Made by a program: the position numbers and the translations under genes. 64,000 nucleotides of DNA from Acanthochromis polyacanthus. Its lineage: Eukaryota; Chordata; Actinopteri; Pomacentridae. Position 1 is the first letter of the stretch; the number at the start of each line of letters is the position of its first letter. This document shows, one piece after another, positions 32,869 through 44,047 of the stretch. The notes below the pieces were generated by a model that was not told where the DNA came from, did not search any database, and worked only from the letters and a program-made list of their open reading frames with translations. The stretch covers positions 41,669,082 through 41,733,081 of the forward strand of contig NC_067122.1 of assembly GCF_021347895.1 (NCBI RefSeq), given 5' to 3'.

Positions 32869-33150
32869 AAAAACACCACAGAAAGATACAAAATCACAAC
32901 AGAGGGACACAAAATGACCCCAAAAAGATGCAGAATTACGACAGACAGACATAAATCACTACATAAAGATGCAAAAATACAACAAAGACACATAAAATTA
33001 CCAGAAAAAGATGCAAAATTAACAGGAAAAGAGGTAAAATCACAACAGAGACACAGTATTAGCCCAAAAAGACACAAAATTACTTCAGAAAGAGAAAAAT
33101 ACACACATAAAGATGCAAAACCACAGCAAAAATACACAAACCGACCAGAA
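32869..33150 (-). repeat. Family B minisatellite
   Basis: ACAAAATCACAACAGAGACA-type units. Confidence 0.84.
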
Positions 33151-33904
33151 AAACAACATCTGGATCAAACTCTACTCCGTCCTCTACATCTGGATTAAAC
33201 TATATTCCCTCCTTTTTGTAATATAATGTAATAATTCTGTCGTTAAAGGGCTGAGCAGTTGTTCAAATATTAATCTAAATCCTGATTTTTCCTTCCTGTA
33301 ATTAAACTAATTTGATCGACTCTAATATCGACGTTTAAAATGTTTTGCTGCCACAAAACTCTGCTGAAAATCAACTCAAGCTCTTTATGAACTGAGATCC
33401 AGGAATCAGGGAGCGATCGATGTTCAGCCAAGAGGAGATGAAATGTCGCTGCGACCACATCGGTGACGCAGCAGTGATGCAGCAGCGTGTTCACCGTGTT
33501 AAAAGCAGTAAAACACGTCCTGCTGCAGCCTGAAGCGTGACTTCCTGTGTTGACATGTTGTCTCTGCTCAGCTGGAGGTCAGATGTTGGTCTCTGATCAA
33601 AGCTCTGACCTTCTGATCTGTACCAGCCTCACGCAGACCTTCAGGATAATTCCATCAATTAAAAAACACTCCTCACCGCTGCAGCACCTCACAGAGACGA
33701 TCAATTAAATAATTACTGAGGTCACCCGGACTCTCCTGGATGAGTCACAGTCACACTCTGGAGTCCAGAAACGAGGAGTCCTGCAGAACCAGCTGGAAGT
33801 TCTGGGTTCTGATCATTTACTCTCCTGGTGGAATCATCACTACAAAAGATTATTTTAGTAGTTTTGGGGAGAAAAATCTGAACTTTGAAGCTGCACATGT
33901 ACAG
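33151..33904. other. Unique non-coding DNA
   Basis: CATCTGGATTAAACTATA-type sequence is doubled near 33150-33210; otherwise nothing recognised. Confidence 0.4.
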
Positions 33905-34235
33905 AACGAGGATTCAAAACCACAACAAATGCACACAGAATTACTGCAAAGACATGCAAAATTGCAACAAATCACCACAAAAAGATGCAAAATCAGTACA
34001 AAAAAAAACAGAATTTACCCGGAAAGAGATAAATCATTGCATAAAGCTGCAAAACCACGACAAAATCACACAGAATTACGACGAATAAACGTAAATACAC
34101 CTCAAGGAGACACAAAATTTCCAGTGAAACGTGCAAAAGTACCACAAAGACTCAAAATCACCACAAAAAAGCAAAATTGCCACAGAAATGGTCCAAATTT
34201 CCACAAAAAGACAATATCAGCACAAACAGGTGAAT
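33905..34235 (-). repeat. Family B minisatellite, degenerate
   Basis: AAATCACCACAAAAAGATGC-type units. Confidence 0.8.
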
Positions 34236-34484
34236 AGGAGCAAATTTACCGCCAAGATTCATCTGGTTCTTCATCTGCAGGAAATTTATCAACGATCAGA
34301 GTTCTACCTTCAGACTGGAAATATCTCCAGAGTTCCATAGAGCTGGGTCCAGATTTATCACTTTTTAATGGACTTTTCCATCATTTCTGAGCCTCAGAAC
34401 GTCATCAGTCCAGCAGGTAGAACCATGACATTTAGGAGGAGAAACACATCTGAGGTCTGATAAAAACTACAACTAAAATAACTA

Positions 34485-34700
34485 AAAAAGCTGGAAAATC
34501 ACCACAAAAAGACACAAAATTACCACAAAAAGAGCGAAAAGTACACTGAAAGATATAAATATGGCAGGAAAAACACCCAAAATCAACACAAAATATGTGA
34601 AAACTGGCAAAGTTACCCCATAAATTACCCTGAAACATTCAAATATGCCAGCAAACACATGGAAAATCACCACAAAAACACAGAAAACGTGGAATTGTCT
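34485..34700 (-). repeat. Family B minisatellite next to a mariner-type end
   Basis: AAAATCACCACAAAAAGACA-type units running up to the terminus at 34703-34731. Confidence 0.82.
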
Positions 34701-34702
34701 GG

Positions 34703-34731
34703 GTGACCCCAAACTTTTGAACAGTAGTGTA
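34703..34731 (-). mobile_element. Tc1/mariner-type terminal repeat
   Basis: GACCCCAAACTTTTGAACAG followed by TAGTGTA. In reverse (TACACTACTGTTCAAAAGTT...GGGGTC) it is a very common fish DNA-transposon end with a TA target. A worn version occurs at about 43213-43235, again just after family B units. The opposite end was not found. Confidence 0.72.
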
Positions 34732-36190
34732 TAATAAATCTCCTTATGTATGAAGAAATCCCTCAGGGGAAACTGACCTGTAATCTAAACTACTCTATTA
34801 TCCACTGGTCAAAAACATTTCTGTTTAACTGAAATAAAAAAGAGCCCATTCAGCTTGCCATTCACACATTTTAAAACCTTCATTTCCATCAGGCTTCCAT
34901 CTTAATTATTGGCTGAGCAGAAGTGGGAGTGTTTTTCTAAAGAAGCCGTTTTGTTTGGTCCTGAATAACCAGGTAGCTGTGATTGGAGAATAATAATTAG
35001 TCTGTAGATGACAGAAAGGAACAGGAACTAAATGTGCAGCCTTGTTCTGCTGAGTGCAGGGACAATGGATGCGAGCGGAGGTGAAATGCACCTTTAAACC
35101 GCCCCCTTTTATTCACAGCCATTTCCTATTGACAGCCTGCTGGGACTGTGAATTGAAAGGGCATGATCTTTTCTGAAGGCAGACAGGGGATTGTACAGAT
35201 ACTATTTTCAGAACCACATCAAGCCAATTAGCACAGCAGCAGCTAAGCTGGTGCATGCTGGGAGAATGCACGAGGCCATGTGTGTACGAGTGTGTGTGCG
35301 TCTGTTTTATGTAAGCCGAGCCATATGTTCATATTGTGACTGTATGTGGTCGCGCATCGAGCGTCGTGGGTTAAAATTATCCCGGGCTCGTTAGCTAAAG
35401 AGTCCCAAGCGTCTGCTAATTAGCACATAATAGGACAGGCGCGTCCGCCACAGAGGGGCCTGTAATTTAAGAATAAAGTTCATTTTCCTGCCAGAGACAT
35501 TCTTCACAGCCGTGACCGGGCGACTACAATTAGCCTCCTCTCCATTAGCATCGCTCGTCAGCCGTGAACCATCAGTTATTATTAGCTAACAGCGCTGTTA
35601 TTACTACACACAGCACAGGAGGGACAAATCTCTGGGCTCCTTTATTGAACTAAAACCTTTTTCCAGCTCATTTTGGTCCAATTTGTCGTGTTGCAGGAGT
35701 TTCTCTGTGAGAGGAAAGTTGTGGCGAGCGAGGCGGTTTGGAAACGTGACGAGCTGAAGGTGTGAGCGGCAGCTGGAAATAGAAAGGAGATGAATCACGT
35801 TGGTTTGTTCTGTAATTGCAGCCTTCGCTTCCAGAAAGAGGAGAGAAGCCGCATGGAGCCATCTGGAGCTCCAGCTATCAGTTTGGAAGGAATTATCACG
35901 ACATCAACAGTCACGTGGATGGTTTCCAGAATTAAACCTGTAAATAACACCTGTAATGTCTCCCAATTAATACTGAACTCTGCATGTACACGACCAGTCA
36001 CACTTTCTCTTTTAACGGGTTTTCTTTATTTTCATGACTATTTCTATTGTAGATTCTCACTGAAGGCTTCAAAACTATGAATGATAACATCTGAAATTAC
36101 GTAGTAAATATGAAAGTGTGAAATGCATCAGAACATGTTTTATATTTTTCATTCTCTGATTCCCGCTTTGTTCACTTTTTGTATTCTCTG
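34732..36190. other. Unique non-coding DNA, possible conserved non-coding sequence
   Basis: About 1.45 kb without recognised repeats. 34880-35560 holds many TAAT/ATTAG motifs (TTAATTATTGGCTGAGCAGA, CCAATTAGCACAGCAGCAGC) and looks like vertebrate conserved non-coding DNA. That is an impression only. No exon is defensible. Confidence 0.32.
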
Positions 36191-36344
36191 GATGAGCTTC
36201 ATGTTGTAGAACCTGAAATAGTTTCACTTCACAGGTGTTCCTCGTCAAGGTTCATTAGTCAAATTTCTTGCCTTCTTAATGGGGTTGGGACCATCAGTTG
36301 TGTTGTACATCAACAAACCTGAGGCTAAGGCTTAGTCTGATAAC

Positions 36345-37850
36345 TGGACAAATAGCTGGAATCACAGGGAGAACACTTGTCTACTAGCTGGAAACAGGAG
36401 GCTACGGCTTGGTCTACTAGCTGGAAACAGAAGGCTAATACTTGGTCTACTAGCTGGAAACAGAAGGCTACGGCTTGGTCTAATAGCTGGAAACAGAAGG
36501 CTAATGCTTGGTCTAATAGCTGGAAACAGAAGGCTAATGCTTGGTCTACTAGCTGGAAACAGAAGGTTACGGCTTGGTCTAATAGCTGGAAACAGAAGGC
36601 TAATGCTTGGTCTAATAGCTGGAAACAGAAGGCTAATGCTTGGTCTACTAGCTGGAAACAGAAGGTTACGGCTTGGTCTAATAGCTGGAAACAGAAGGCT
36701 ACGGCTGGGTCTACTAGCTGGAAACAGGAGGCTAATGCTTGGTCTACTAGCTGGAAACAGAAGGCTATGGCTTGGTCTACTAGCTGGAAACAGAAGGCTA
36801 ATACTTGGTCTACTAGCTGGAAACAGAAGGTTACGGCTTGGTCTAATAGCTGGAAACAGAAGGCTACGGCTGGGTCTACTAGCTGGAAACAGAAGGCTAA
36901 TGCTTGGTCTACTAGCTGGAAACAGAAGGCTACGGCTTGGTCTAATAGCTGGAAACAGAAGGCTAATGCTTGGTCTAATAGCTGGAAACAGAAGGCTAAT
37001 GCTTGGTCTACTAGCTGGAAACAGAAGGCTAATACTTGGTCTACTAGCTGGAAACAGAAGGTTACGGCTTGGTCTAATAGCTGGAAACAGAAGGCTAATG
37101 CTTGGTCTAATAGCTGGAAACAGAAGGCTAATGCTTGGTCTACTAGCTGGAAACAGAAGGTTACGGCTTGGTCTAATAGCTGGAAACAGAAGGCTACGGC
37201 TGGGTCTACTAGCTGGAAACAGGAGGCTAATGCTTGGTCTACTAGCTGGAAACAGAAGGCTATGGCTTGGTCTACTAGCTGGAAACAGAAGGCTAATACT
37301 TGGTCTACTAGCTGGAAACAGAAGGTTACGGCTTGGTCTAATAGCTGGAAACAGAAGGCTACGGCTGGGTCTACTAGCTGGAAACAGAAGGCTAATGCTT
37401 GGTCTACTAGCTGGAAACAGAAGGCTACGGCTTGGTCTAATAGCTGGAAACAGAAGGCCAATGCTTGGTCTAATAGCTGGAAACAGAAGGCTAATACTTG
37501 GTCTACTAGCTGGAAACAGAAGGTTACGGCTTGGTCTAATAGCTGGAAACAGAAGGCTAATGCTTGGTCTAATAGCTGGAAACAGAAGGCTAATGCTTGG
37601 TCTACTAGCTGGAAACAGAAGGTTACGGCTTGGTCTAATAGCTGGAAACAGAAGGCTACGGCTGGGTCTACTAGCTGGAAACAGAAGGCTAATGCTTGGT
37701 CTACTAGCTGGAAACAGAAGGCTACGGCTTGGTCTAATAGCTGGAAACAGAAGGCTAATGCTTGGTCTAATAGCTGGAAACAGGAGGCTAATGCTTGGTC
37801 TACTAGCTGGAAACAGAAGGCTATGGCTTGGTCTAACAGCTGGTAGCTGG
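36345..37850 (+). repeat. 33-bp minisatellite, ~45 units, with a 495-bp higher-order repeat
   Basis: CTGGAAACAGAAGGCTAATG-type units recur every 33 bp (for example 36487, 36520). Because 33 is divisible by three and the unit lacks stops in several frames, 450-500-residue frames run on both strands; they are by-products. Variant order repeats: the ACGGCTGGGTCTACTAGCTG marker followed by an AACAGGAGG variant occurs at 36701 and 37196, exactly 495 bp (15 units) apart, and the intervening 15 variants appear in the same order in the next block. Confidence 0.96.
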
Positions 37851-37853
37851 TAG

Positions 37854-37985
37854 TCCATTACTTTGAGAACTGAAGGTCAGTCAGTCTGGAAAATAGCAAA
37901 AATTTTGAATGTATCCTCAAGCGCAGTCACCAAAACCATGCGCTACGACCAAACTGAGGACCGCCCCAGGAAAGGAAGCCTGAAC
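37854..37985 (+). pseudogene. Tc1 transposase helix-turn-helix fragment
   Basis: The frame reads SITLRTEGQSVWKIAKIL, then NVSSSAVTKTMRYDQTEDRP and RKGS. This is the first (paired-like) helix-turn-helix of Tc1 transposases, which binds the transposon inverted repeat; KIAKILNVSSSAVTKT is the helix-turn-helix core. Compared with the family, a few residues are lost between TKT and EDRP, and the frame runs into unrelated sequence after RKGS. There is no second helix-turn-helix and no DDE catalytic core. The normal ATG and first ~15 codons are replaced by the 33-bp array. One array frame (from 36504) is in phase with this fragment and separated from it by a single TAG at 37851-37853. A dead remnant. 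Confidence 0.82.
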
Positions 37986-38055
37986 CAAATGTTCAGATTT
38001 TTACACAGAATTTCACATGGAATCATTCAGATTTTTTTCCTCTTTGTTCAGTGAA

Positions 38056-38814
38056 ACATGTTGAACCTCAGTTGCTAATGTGAAGCAACAGTTTCCTGAG
38101 GAGACCAACAGCATCATTCATTCATTCATTCAGGCTTTTAAAAAGCATTTTAACGTCTCTATTCATGATCTTCGTCTATGAGCAGGTGGCGTCTGGTTCA
38201 ATCCACTTCACCCGTCTGGTAGAAAGCTCCAGCCAAGGTAACTCCATGATTAATTGGCTTCCGTTAACGAGGTTTCAAACTTTCTATCTTTTGTGAGTTT
38301 TATTCTGAGTGCTCTCATCTAACACGGAGCTGCATGGTTGTTAAATGAGTGGATAATATCCAGGGACGTGGTCAGAAAAAAGGGATAAAAGATTCAGAAA
38401 GAGCTGCAGATGGTTGGTATTAAAGTTTAACATCTACAGAAACACACCGACTCAACTATCAGACAGTTTCTGGGACTGAAAAAAAAGATAATTTTTACTA
38501 TGAAACCTGTTGAACCATAACAGTAAACATCTGTAAACTCCAAACAGTTTATTTAACACTGAATAAATACGTTAATCAGGGGAAAAAATGGATGTTTTAC
38601 ATTTTTTCTCCTGAAAAAGTACATTTCCTTTCTCATATGCAGTTATTTAATGGAAAAATGCTGTAATATGTAAAACTTTCATGTAATTTTTGCATTTATT
38701 TCTTGTAAACAAAACAGTTTTTCACAGCTAAATGTACAAACTGATAACAGAAACATACTGTAATATTTAGAACAAGTAACAGTGATTTTTGCATTTAGTT
38801 CATATAAAAAAAAA
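38056..38814. other. Unique AT-rich non-coding DNA
   Basis: Contains a short (ATTC)n run at 38115-38132; nothing else recognised. Confidence 0.4.
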
Positions 38815-39180
38815 AAATTCTGCTTTTATGGTGATTTTGTGTCTTTTTATGGTGATTTAGTGTCTTTTAGGAGTGACTCCGTGGTAATTTTGCTGCTTTT
38901 ATGGTGATTTTCTGTATTTTTGTATGGAGATTTTCTGTCTTTATGGTAATTTTCTGTCTTTTTGTGGCGATTTTACATCTTTATGTGGTGATTTTGTGTC
39001 CTTCTGTGACAATTTCATGTCTTTTTGTGGCGATGTTATGGTCATTTTGCTGCTTTTATGATGATTTTGTGTCTTTTTATGGTATTTTAGAGTCTTTATG
39101 TGGTGATTTTACATCTTTTTGTGGTGATTTCATATGTTTTGGTGGTGATTTTGTGGTTATTTTGCTGCTTTTGTGGTAAT
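38815..39180 (+). repeat. Family B minisatellite, opposite orientation
   Basis: TTTATGGTGATTTTGTGTCT-type units, the reverse complement of the arrays at 31.5-34.7 kb. Confidence 0.85.
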
Positions 39181-39289
39181 TTAACCAGACTGAAGGCTAC
39201 GCTCCGGTGGAAGCGTCAGACCAACATGGGGGCTCGGTCACAAATTTTCTCTTTTATTACGAAAAGAGTTGGAAATATTTCTGAAAGCA

Positions 39290-39548
39290 TTTGAGGTTTA
39301 GACGTTTAACCAAAGTTTCACAATGCATCGACCTCTGCTCCCACGCCTCACAACCAAAAATGAAACTACTTCATGCAGATGAGCTAAAAACGGTGTAGCC
39401 ATCCCATAATAGAGCACTTTAGAAGACACTGAATGTGCTAGAGTTTACAAAAAGTCTTAAAAGGTCGAATTTAATCGCTACACTGTCACTTTGAGCTTGC
39501 AGTAATCTGATGAAAAATGCAGAAAAACAGAAATGAAACAAATGTAGT
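39290..39548 (+). repeat. Interspersed repeat C, copy 2
   Basis: AGACGTTTAACCAAAGTTTC and GCCATCCCATAATAGAGCAC match 10341-10605 in order, with one internal segment shorter. Confidence 0.77.
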
Positions 39549-40505
39549 AAGCTTCCGTCAATGTTCGCCTGAAACTTCTACTGAAGATGTACGGAAAGTA
39601 AATTGAATGCTGTTCTTGAACTGTTTGGAGTACAGGCATGGTTGGGGTCTCCTTTGAAAGCTGACAACCTGAATTTTCACCCAGTGCAGTCAGAATTACT
39701 CTGGGTGCTACTGGCACAGAGTATTTTATGTTGGAACACACTGAATTAGGATGAATTTTATTCTCGCCTAAATTTTTCCCTAATAAAACACCTGAGAATA
39801 AGTGTGGCAGCACTGTGACAGCTCGAAAACACAAAAAGGCAACAGCCTGGGGTCTTACATAGTTCAGGTCAAAATTTCAGAGCAATACTACAAGAAATGA
39901 GTGTTTCACATGTATTTGTACTGATATGGCCCGGCGCTGTCAATTTTGGACACTCTCTGTACACCCTGGGCAAAAATGGTATATGTTCGTTTATCAGCCC
40001 GTTTTCACATTATTTTCACTCCAAAAACTCATAAAGAACTCAAAAAGGCACTTCAGTGTGGATCAGACGCAGAGACAGAGAGGGAGACAGAGAGGCTCCT
40101 GCTGCAGCCGCAGCCAAGGTGTGAAAAGTCACAGAACCCCGCTGGCAGAGGCTGTATTTATATCCTGGTATTCAGCAGCTCATTGGCTACCAGCCCTGTC
40201 AGTCAAACGTTTCCTCCAACGTGATTTGCTCAGAATTTACTGACGAAATGAGGTAGGTCCAGATCGGTCAGTCTCGGCTACGGTTGGCCGTTTAGGGCTC
40301 GTAGGCAGGCCAGAGTCACTTGATTGGTTGAAACGCGGTGTAAACATAAAGGAAAGACTTCAGTCGCCATTTTGAGTCCAAGACCGTACTGATCTCTGTA
40401 TGCTGAATAAAAATATGGGCATAAATACAGTGAATATGAAACGCGCAGTGCCGCCATGCGCCACATGTGCGCGCACGGAGCCGAGCTATTTGTGGATTAT
40501 TTACT
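39549..40505. other. Unrecognised DNA, possibly more transposon sequence
   Basis: Lies between repeat C and the piggyBac-like copy. TACTCTGGGTGCTACTGGCA and ATGGCCCGGCGCTGTCAATT look like worn repeat, but no ends are visible. Frames at 39926-40243 have no domain signature. Confidence 0.35.
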
Positions 40506-40870
40506 TATTTCAAGACATGTTTTGGACAAAATATTATACTTGCTAGTATTGTCTGGATGCCGAAGCTTGGATTCTGGCCGGTTTTTGTGGATTATTTTCA
40601 TCTTTGACCAGTAAAAGAGCGTCCAAAGGTGAGTTATGCCCCTTTATGTGCCCTTTAAATTTTTGTTGTTTGTTGGAGAAATGTGTTTATATCACCCGCT
40701 GTGGTAATCACATCTGAAAGTGGTTTATACCGGCAGATTCATGAGAATCTAAGCTTTCCATGGGTGTATAGTGTTTGTATCATCGCGTTTGCAGCTTCAG
40801 ACATTTAAGGAAATGCTTATGCAGATCTCAAAGTGTCCCGTGGGCGGAACACTGAAGCGCAACGGGAGTC
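40506..40870 (-). mobile_element. piggyBac-like MITE relative, diverged and partial
   Basis: GACATGTTTTGGACAAAATA, CACCCGCTGTGGTAATCACA and AGATTCATGAGAATCTAAGC match the reverse complement of 9409-9951 in order. It ends near CACTGAAGCGCAACGGGAG, the counterpart of the intact left end, where CCCTTT and TTAA are no longer present. The far end could not be found. Confidence 0.72.
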
Positions 40871-41793
40871 CACGTATACATCTATTCATTTTAACTGAAA
40901 AACTTTACTTTTTCTGTCAAAAAACACAATCAATCATGATTAATTAATTACAAAGCCTCCAAAGACCACAAGAATAATTGAATAGAACTGATTGCCTTGA
41001 CAGAAATAAAACTAAATCAACTCATAAACAGAGTAGAAGCAGCCAAACTGTAAATGTCGACACGATGCCAGATAATTAACAGCTCAGTGTTTTGATGTTT
41101 TCTTGTCTGAAGTTAATTTTTTATATAATAAACAGAAAGCCGAGGCCTCACTATGGCTTCATTAATTAGTGGGTGACTTCTATACATCATGTTAAAAGTG
41201 TCACTTCATTCTAATTTTAACCACAGTTCTGTTTTCTGTTGATCGTTGATATAAATGAAAGAAAAACATGAAATCTTCAAACGCCACTTTGTAGAAAACA
41301 GGGCTTCAGTTCAGCTGCATAAAGGGACGTTTTAAAGGACTACAGCGAATACAAACTCAGCTTATCATAAATATAAAACACCTCTGTGGGTTCTTTGATC
41401 TGTTCCCTTAATTTAAAATCTGAATTCCACATATTTATAAAACACTGAAGCTGTAAACGGCGATGAGGCAGCGATGCACACGGGTCCTGCTCTGAATCCA
41501 ACCAAGGACGCTCCTCTGTATTATCAACTCTAAAAGGACACATTCAGAGATTTTGGACATTTCACTGAAGGCTAAAATAAATTGCGTGACATTTTCATCA
41601 TTCCTTTTCCATTTCTGCCTCTACCTTTGCTCCGACTGAAAAATCCTGTTTCAAAGCCGCTGCTAATTAAAATGTCCCATTATTATTATTATTATTTTTT
41701 TACATTTGCAAGTTACATAAATTGTGTGCAATAAAAAATACGCAACAACAAAACCTGCCCCACAGAGTTTCATCATTACGTCGGTTATGTTTA
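40871..41793. other. Unique AT-rich non-coding DNA
   Basis: A short (TTA)n run lies at 41680-41701. Nothing else recognised. Confidence 0.4.
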
Positions 41794-42062
41794 CGGGCGG
41801 GTCCTCGGTTTACGGCGCAGAGCTTGGTCCTTACATTTACAGTCGGGACGTAGAAACTGGTTACAGGGAACTAGATGAATACACATGGCGCCATGTTAAC
41901 ATTCGCCAGATATACGCCACAAAAGTCATTGGTATTCATGAGTTTTCTGAAGAATTGATCGACATCGTTGTTTGCTTTTTGGCCAGAGTTCCGACTTAGG
42001 GCGAAAATCAACTTACATCGATCCGTAGGAACGGAACTGTGACGTAAGTCAAAGACCTTCTG
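41794..42062. mobile_element. Tigger/pogo-like non-autonomous element
   Basis: GGTCCTCGGTTTACGGC (41800-41816) is an imperfect inverted match to GACGTAAGTCAAAGACC (42041-42057), 12 of 17 bases. TA lies outside each end (41792-41793 and 42063-42064). The right end in reverse starts CAGAAGGTCTTTGACTTACG, a Tigger-type terminus related to 9974. The interior has no transposase; a 91-residue frame through it is unrecognised. Confidence 0.62.
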
Positions 42063-42064
42063 TA

Positions 42065-43019
42065 ATCAGAGTTTATCCGTCGTTTCTGATATTTTAATTT
42101 CACAAAGACATGCCAACTGCTGACTGTCAGCTTTCAATTTCAGAGTTTTTTGGTGTTTTTTCAAATTTCTGTAAGTTTTAACTTACTTGTAACTTTAAAA
42201 AAAACTTCAATTTTTTTAATAGAATAGAAAAAAACAAATACTTTAATAATTTGGTTGCTAGAAACAGTCCAGTTGCCTCTACCATAAATGTTGGATAGAT
42301 AAGCAAAAGTATGCAGTAAATAAAATAAGCAATAAGAATGTACAGATGTTAAAGTGTTTTCTGTTTCTAGCAGCTCGTTTATAGAGACCCTGTTTTTATA
42401 TCTTTGTTCCTTCGGCTGCTGCTAATTAAAACGTTCGTATATTTTCCTACATTTGAACACCCGGGGGTTAAATCCCTCCTGTACTGAACTCTGCCTCCAT
42501 TTGTTTCCGTATATTTTCCTCCGTTTGAACAGCCAGTTAGACTCTCAGGTTTTAAATCCCTCCCGACCTAAACTCTGCCTCCATTTGTTTCCACTAATCG
42601 AAGGCTGATATTTAAAAATCCGCAGAAACTGTAAAACTAACGACCAGAAGACAGATGAGGCCAGCGATCGATCGGCGAGCCGGGGAGTCTGGCTTCCCTC
42701 GGCCCCGCCCACCCTAACCTTCCCTCCACTGGACGACAGCTCCATCAATCAGGCTGACTGACAGCTGCAGCGGCCGCTCATCCCGCCGATCGATGCCATG
42801 GATTTCCTCCCCTCAGATACAGATATTATGACATCTGACGGCGCGGCGGTTAATATTCCTCCATCTGAGACGGACTGAGGAGGCGGAGATCAATGACTGT
42901 TGTCTTATCACCGTTCAATAACCCTCTGGAGGGAGGGGCCTGATGATCGCCTCTGAGGGGGCTCCGCTGATGGAAATGAAGGGACACAAATTAACTGTGA
43001 TCGTCTGATTTCACTGTTA
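42065..43019. other. Unique non-coding DNA with a GC-rich block
   Basis: 42420-42610 contains a decayed direct duplication (CGTATATTTTCCTxCxTTTGAAC and CTCTGCCTCCATTTGTTTCC each occur twice). 42640-42960 is GC-richer (ATCGATCGGCGAGCCGGGG, ACGGCGCGGCGGTTAATATT) and might be regulatory or conserved sequence, but no exon is evident. Confidence 0.35.
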
Positions 43020-43235
43020 GAAGAGACGTCTCTGGTGATTTTGTGTGTTTTTACATCTTTTTGTTGGTGATTCTGTGTGACACCAACCAAACAGCAGTAC
43101 ATGCATTTTCTGGATCCTAAGAGAATGGATCCTGCTGACTTTGGTGACCATCAGTCTTTTATGGAAATATCTCCCGAACACTGGGTTTTATCTAATCTAC
43201 ATTTACAGGAACATTCAGAGCCCCAAGTCTGAACA
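43020..43235 (+). repeat. Family B remnant with worn mariner-type end
   Basis: TGGTGATTTTGTGTGTTTTT (43034) is family B sequence. GCCCCAAGTCTGAACAGTAG (about 43213-43232) is a degenerate version of the terminus at 34703-34731. Confidence 0.5.
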
Positions 43236-44047
43236 GTAGGGTATATTCTAAAAAAAAAAAAGGGTAATATTTCACAGATTTTGCCTGCAAACTTATGAGC
43301 TGTAAGTGACGTTACACTCAGTGGACTATTTAACTCACAGACGGCTGCAGTTTTAATTTCCAGAGCCTGGAAATATTCTTGACTTTATTTTCCACTTATC
43401 GTTTTTCTTTCATCCATAGAAACAGACTACAGGTACCTTCCAGGTGAGTTTCAGTCGCCCGCTGCCTCCTTTATCTTTTCATAAATCCTCTGTTGAGGTC
43501 GATCAGCTTTCTTTTGATACCTGAAACTTCACCTTTGACTCTTTCAAAAGTGAAGTAAAATCTCGTTCTGTGAACTCCCAAACTTCTTCCCCGAGACGTC
43601 GCAGGAACTGCTCAGACCATCAGAAGACGTTGTGAGGACGTCTCTGGACATCTTTGGAGACGTCTGGTGACAGTTTGGGCTGGAAGGGATGTGCTGGTAT
43701 GAAGATAAAGGAGCGTCCTGAGGGATCAGGCTGCTCTGTCTGGACTCAGCTGGGGCTCATGGCAGGCAGAACACAGGCCGAGCCGGGCATTAATATGGAT
43801 GTCACCAGGCGCCTTGTCCTCCGCCTCGCTGCCTCCCTTTGTGCGCTGCCACGGTTCGCTGTGTGCCAGTGAATAGCATTACCCACGCCAAGGTCATTAA
43901 TAAACATCCTCAGATGGCTCCTAATGATTCCCTACAGTCGGACGGCAGCGTGGAGGGCGTCAGGGCGGTCGTCACCGCATACAGCTCTGTTTTGTGTCTC
44001 AGTTTACAGCAAGACGAGAAAATAACTATAGCAAGCAGCTTCATGAG
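43236..44047. other. Unique non-coding DNA, possible conserved non-coding sequence
   Basis: 43780-44040 (AAGGTCATTAATAAACATCC, GGCTCCTAATGATTCCCTAC) looks non-repetitive and structured, like vertebrate conserved elements. Frames at 43654-44084 have no domain. No alignment was available. Confidence 0.32.

Larger units (their letters stand above)
36195..38055 (+). mobile_element. Tc1-like transposon invaded by a 33-bp minisatellite
   Basis: 36195-36345 carries the Tc1 5' leader (CTTGCCTTCTTAATGGGGTT, GGGACCATCAGTTGTGTTGT). 37854-37985 carries the start of the Tc1 transposase (CATTACTTTGAGAACTGAAGG onward). In intact fish Tc1 copies known to me, only about 120-150 bases separate these landmarks. 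Here a ~1.5-kb array lies between and the original start codon is missing. The 3' two-thirds of the transposase is also gone. The identification is from recalled Tc1 landmarks. Confidence 0.78.

Noticed and set aside
36325..37858. Open frames of 378-498 residues on both strands
   Set aside because: They come from a 33-bp tandem unit that is a multiple of three and lacks stops; frames on opposite strands are equally open and composition is purely repetitive.
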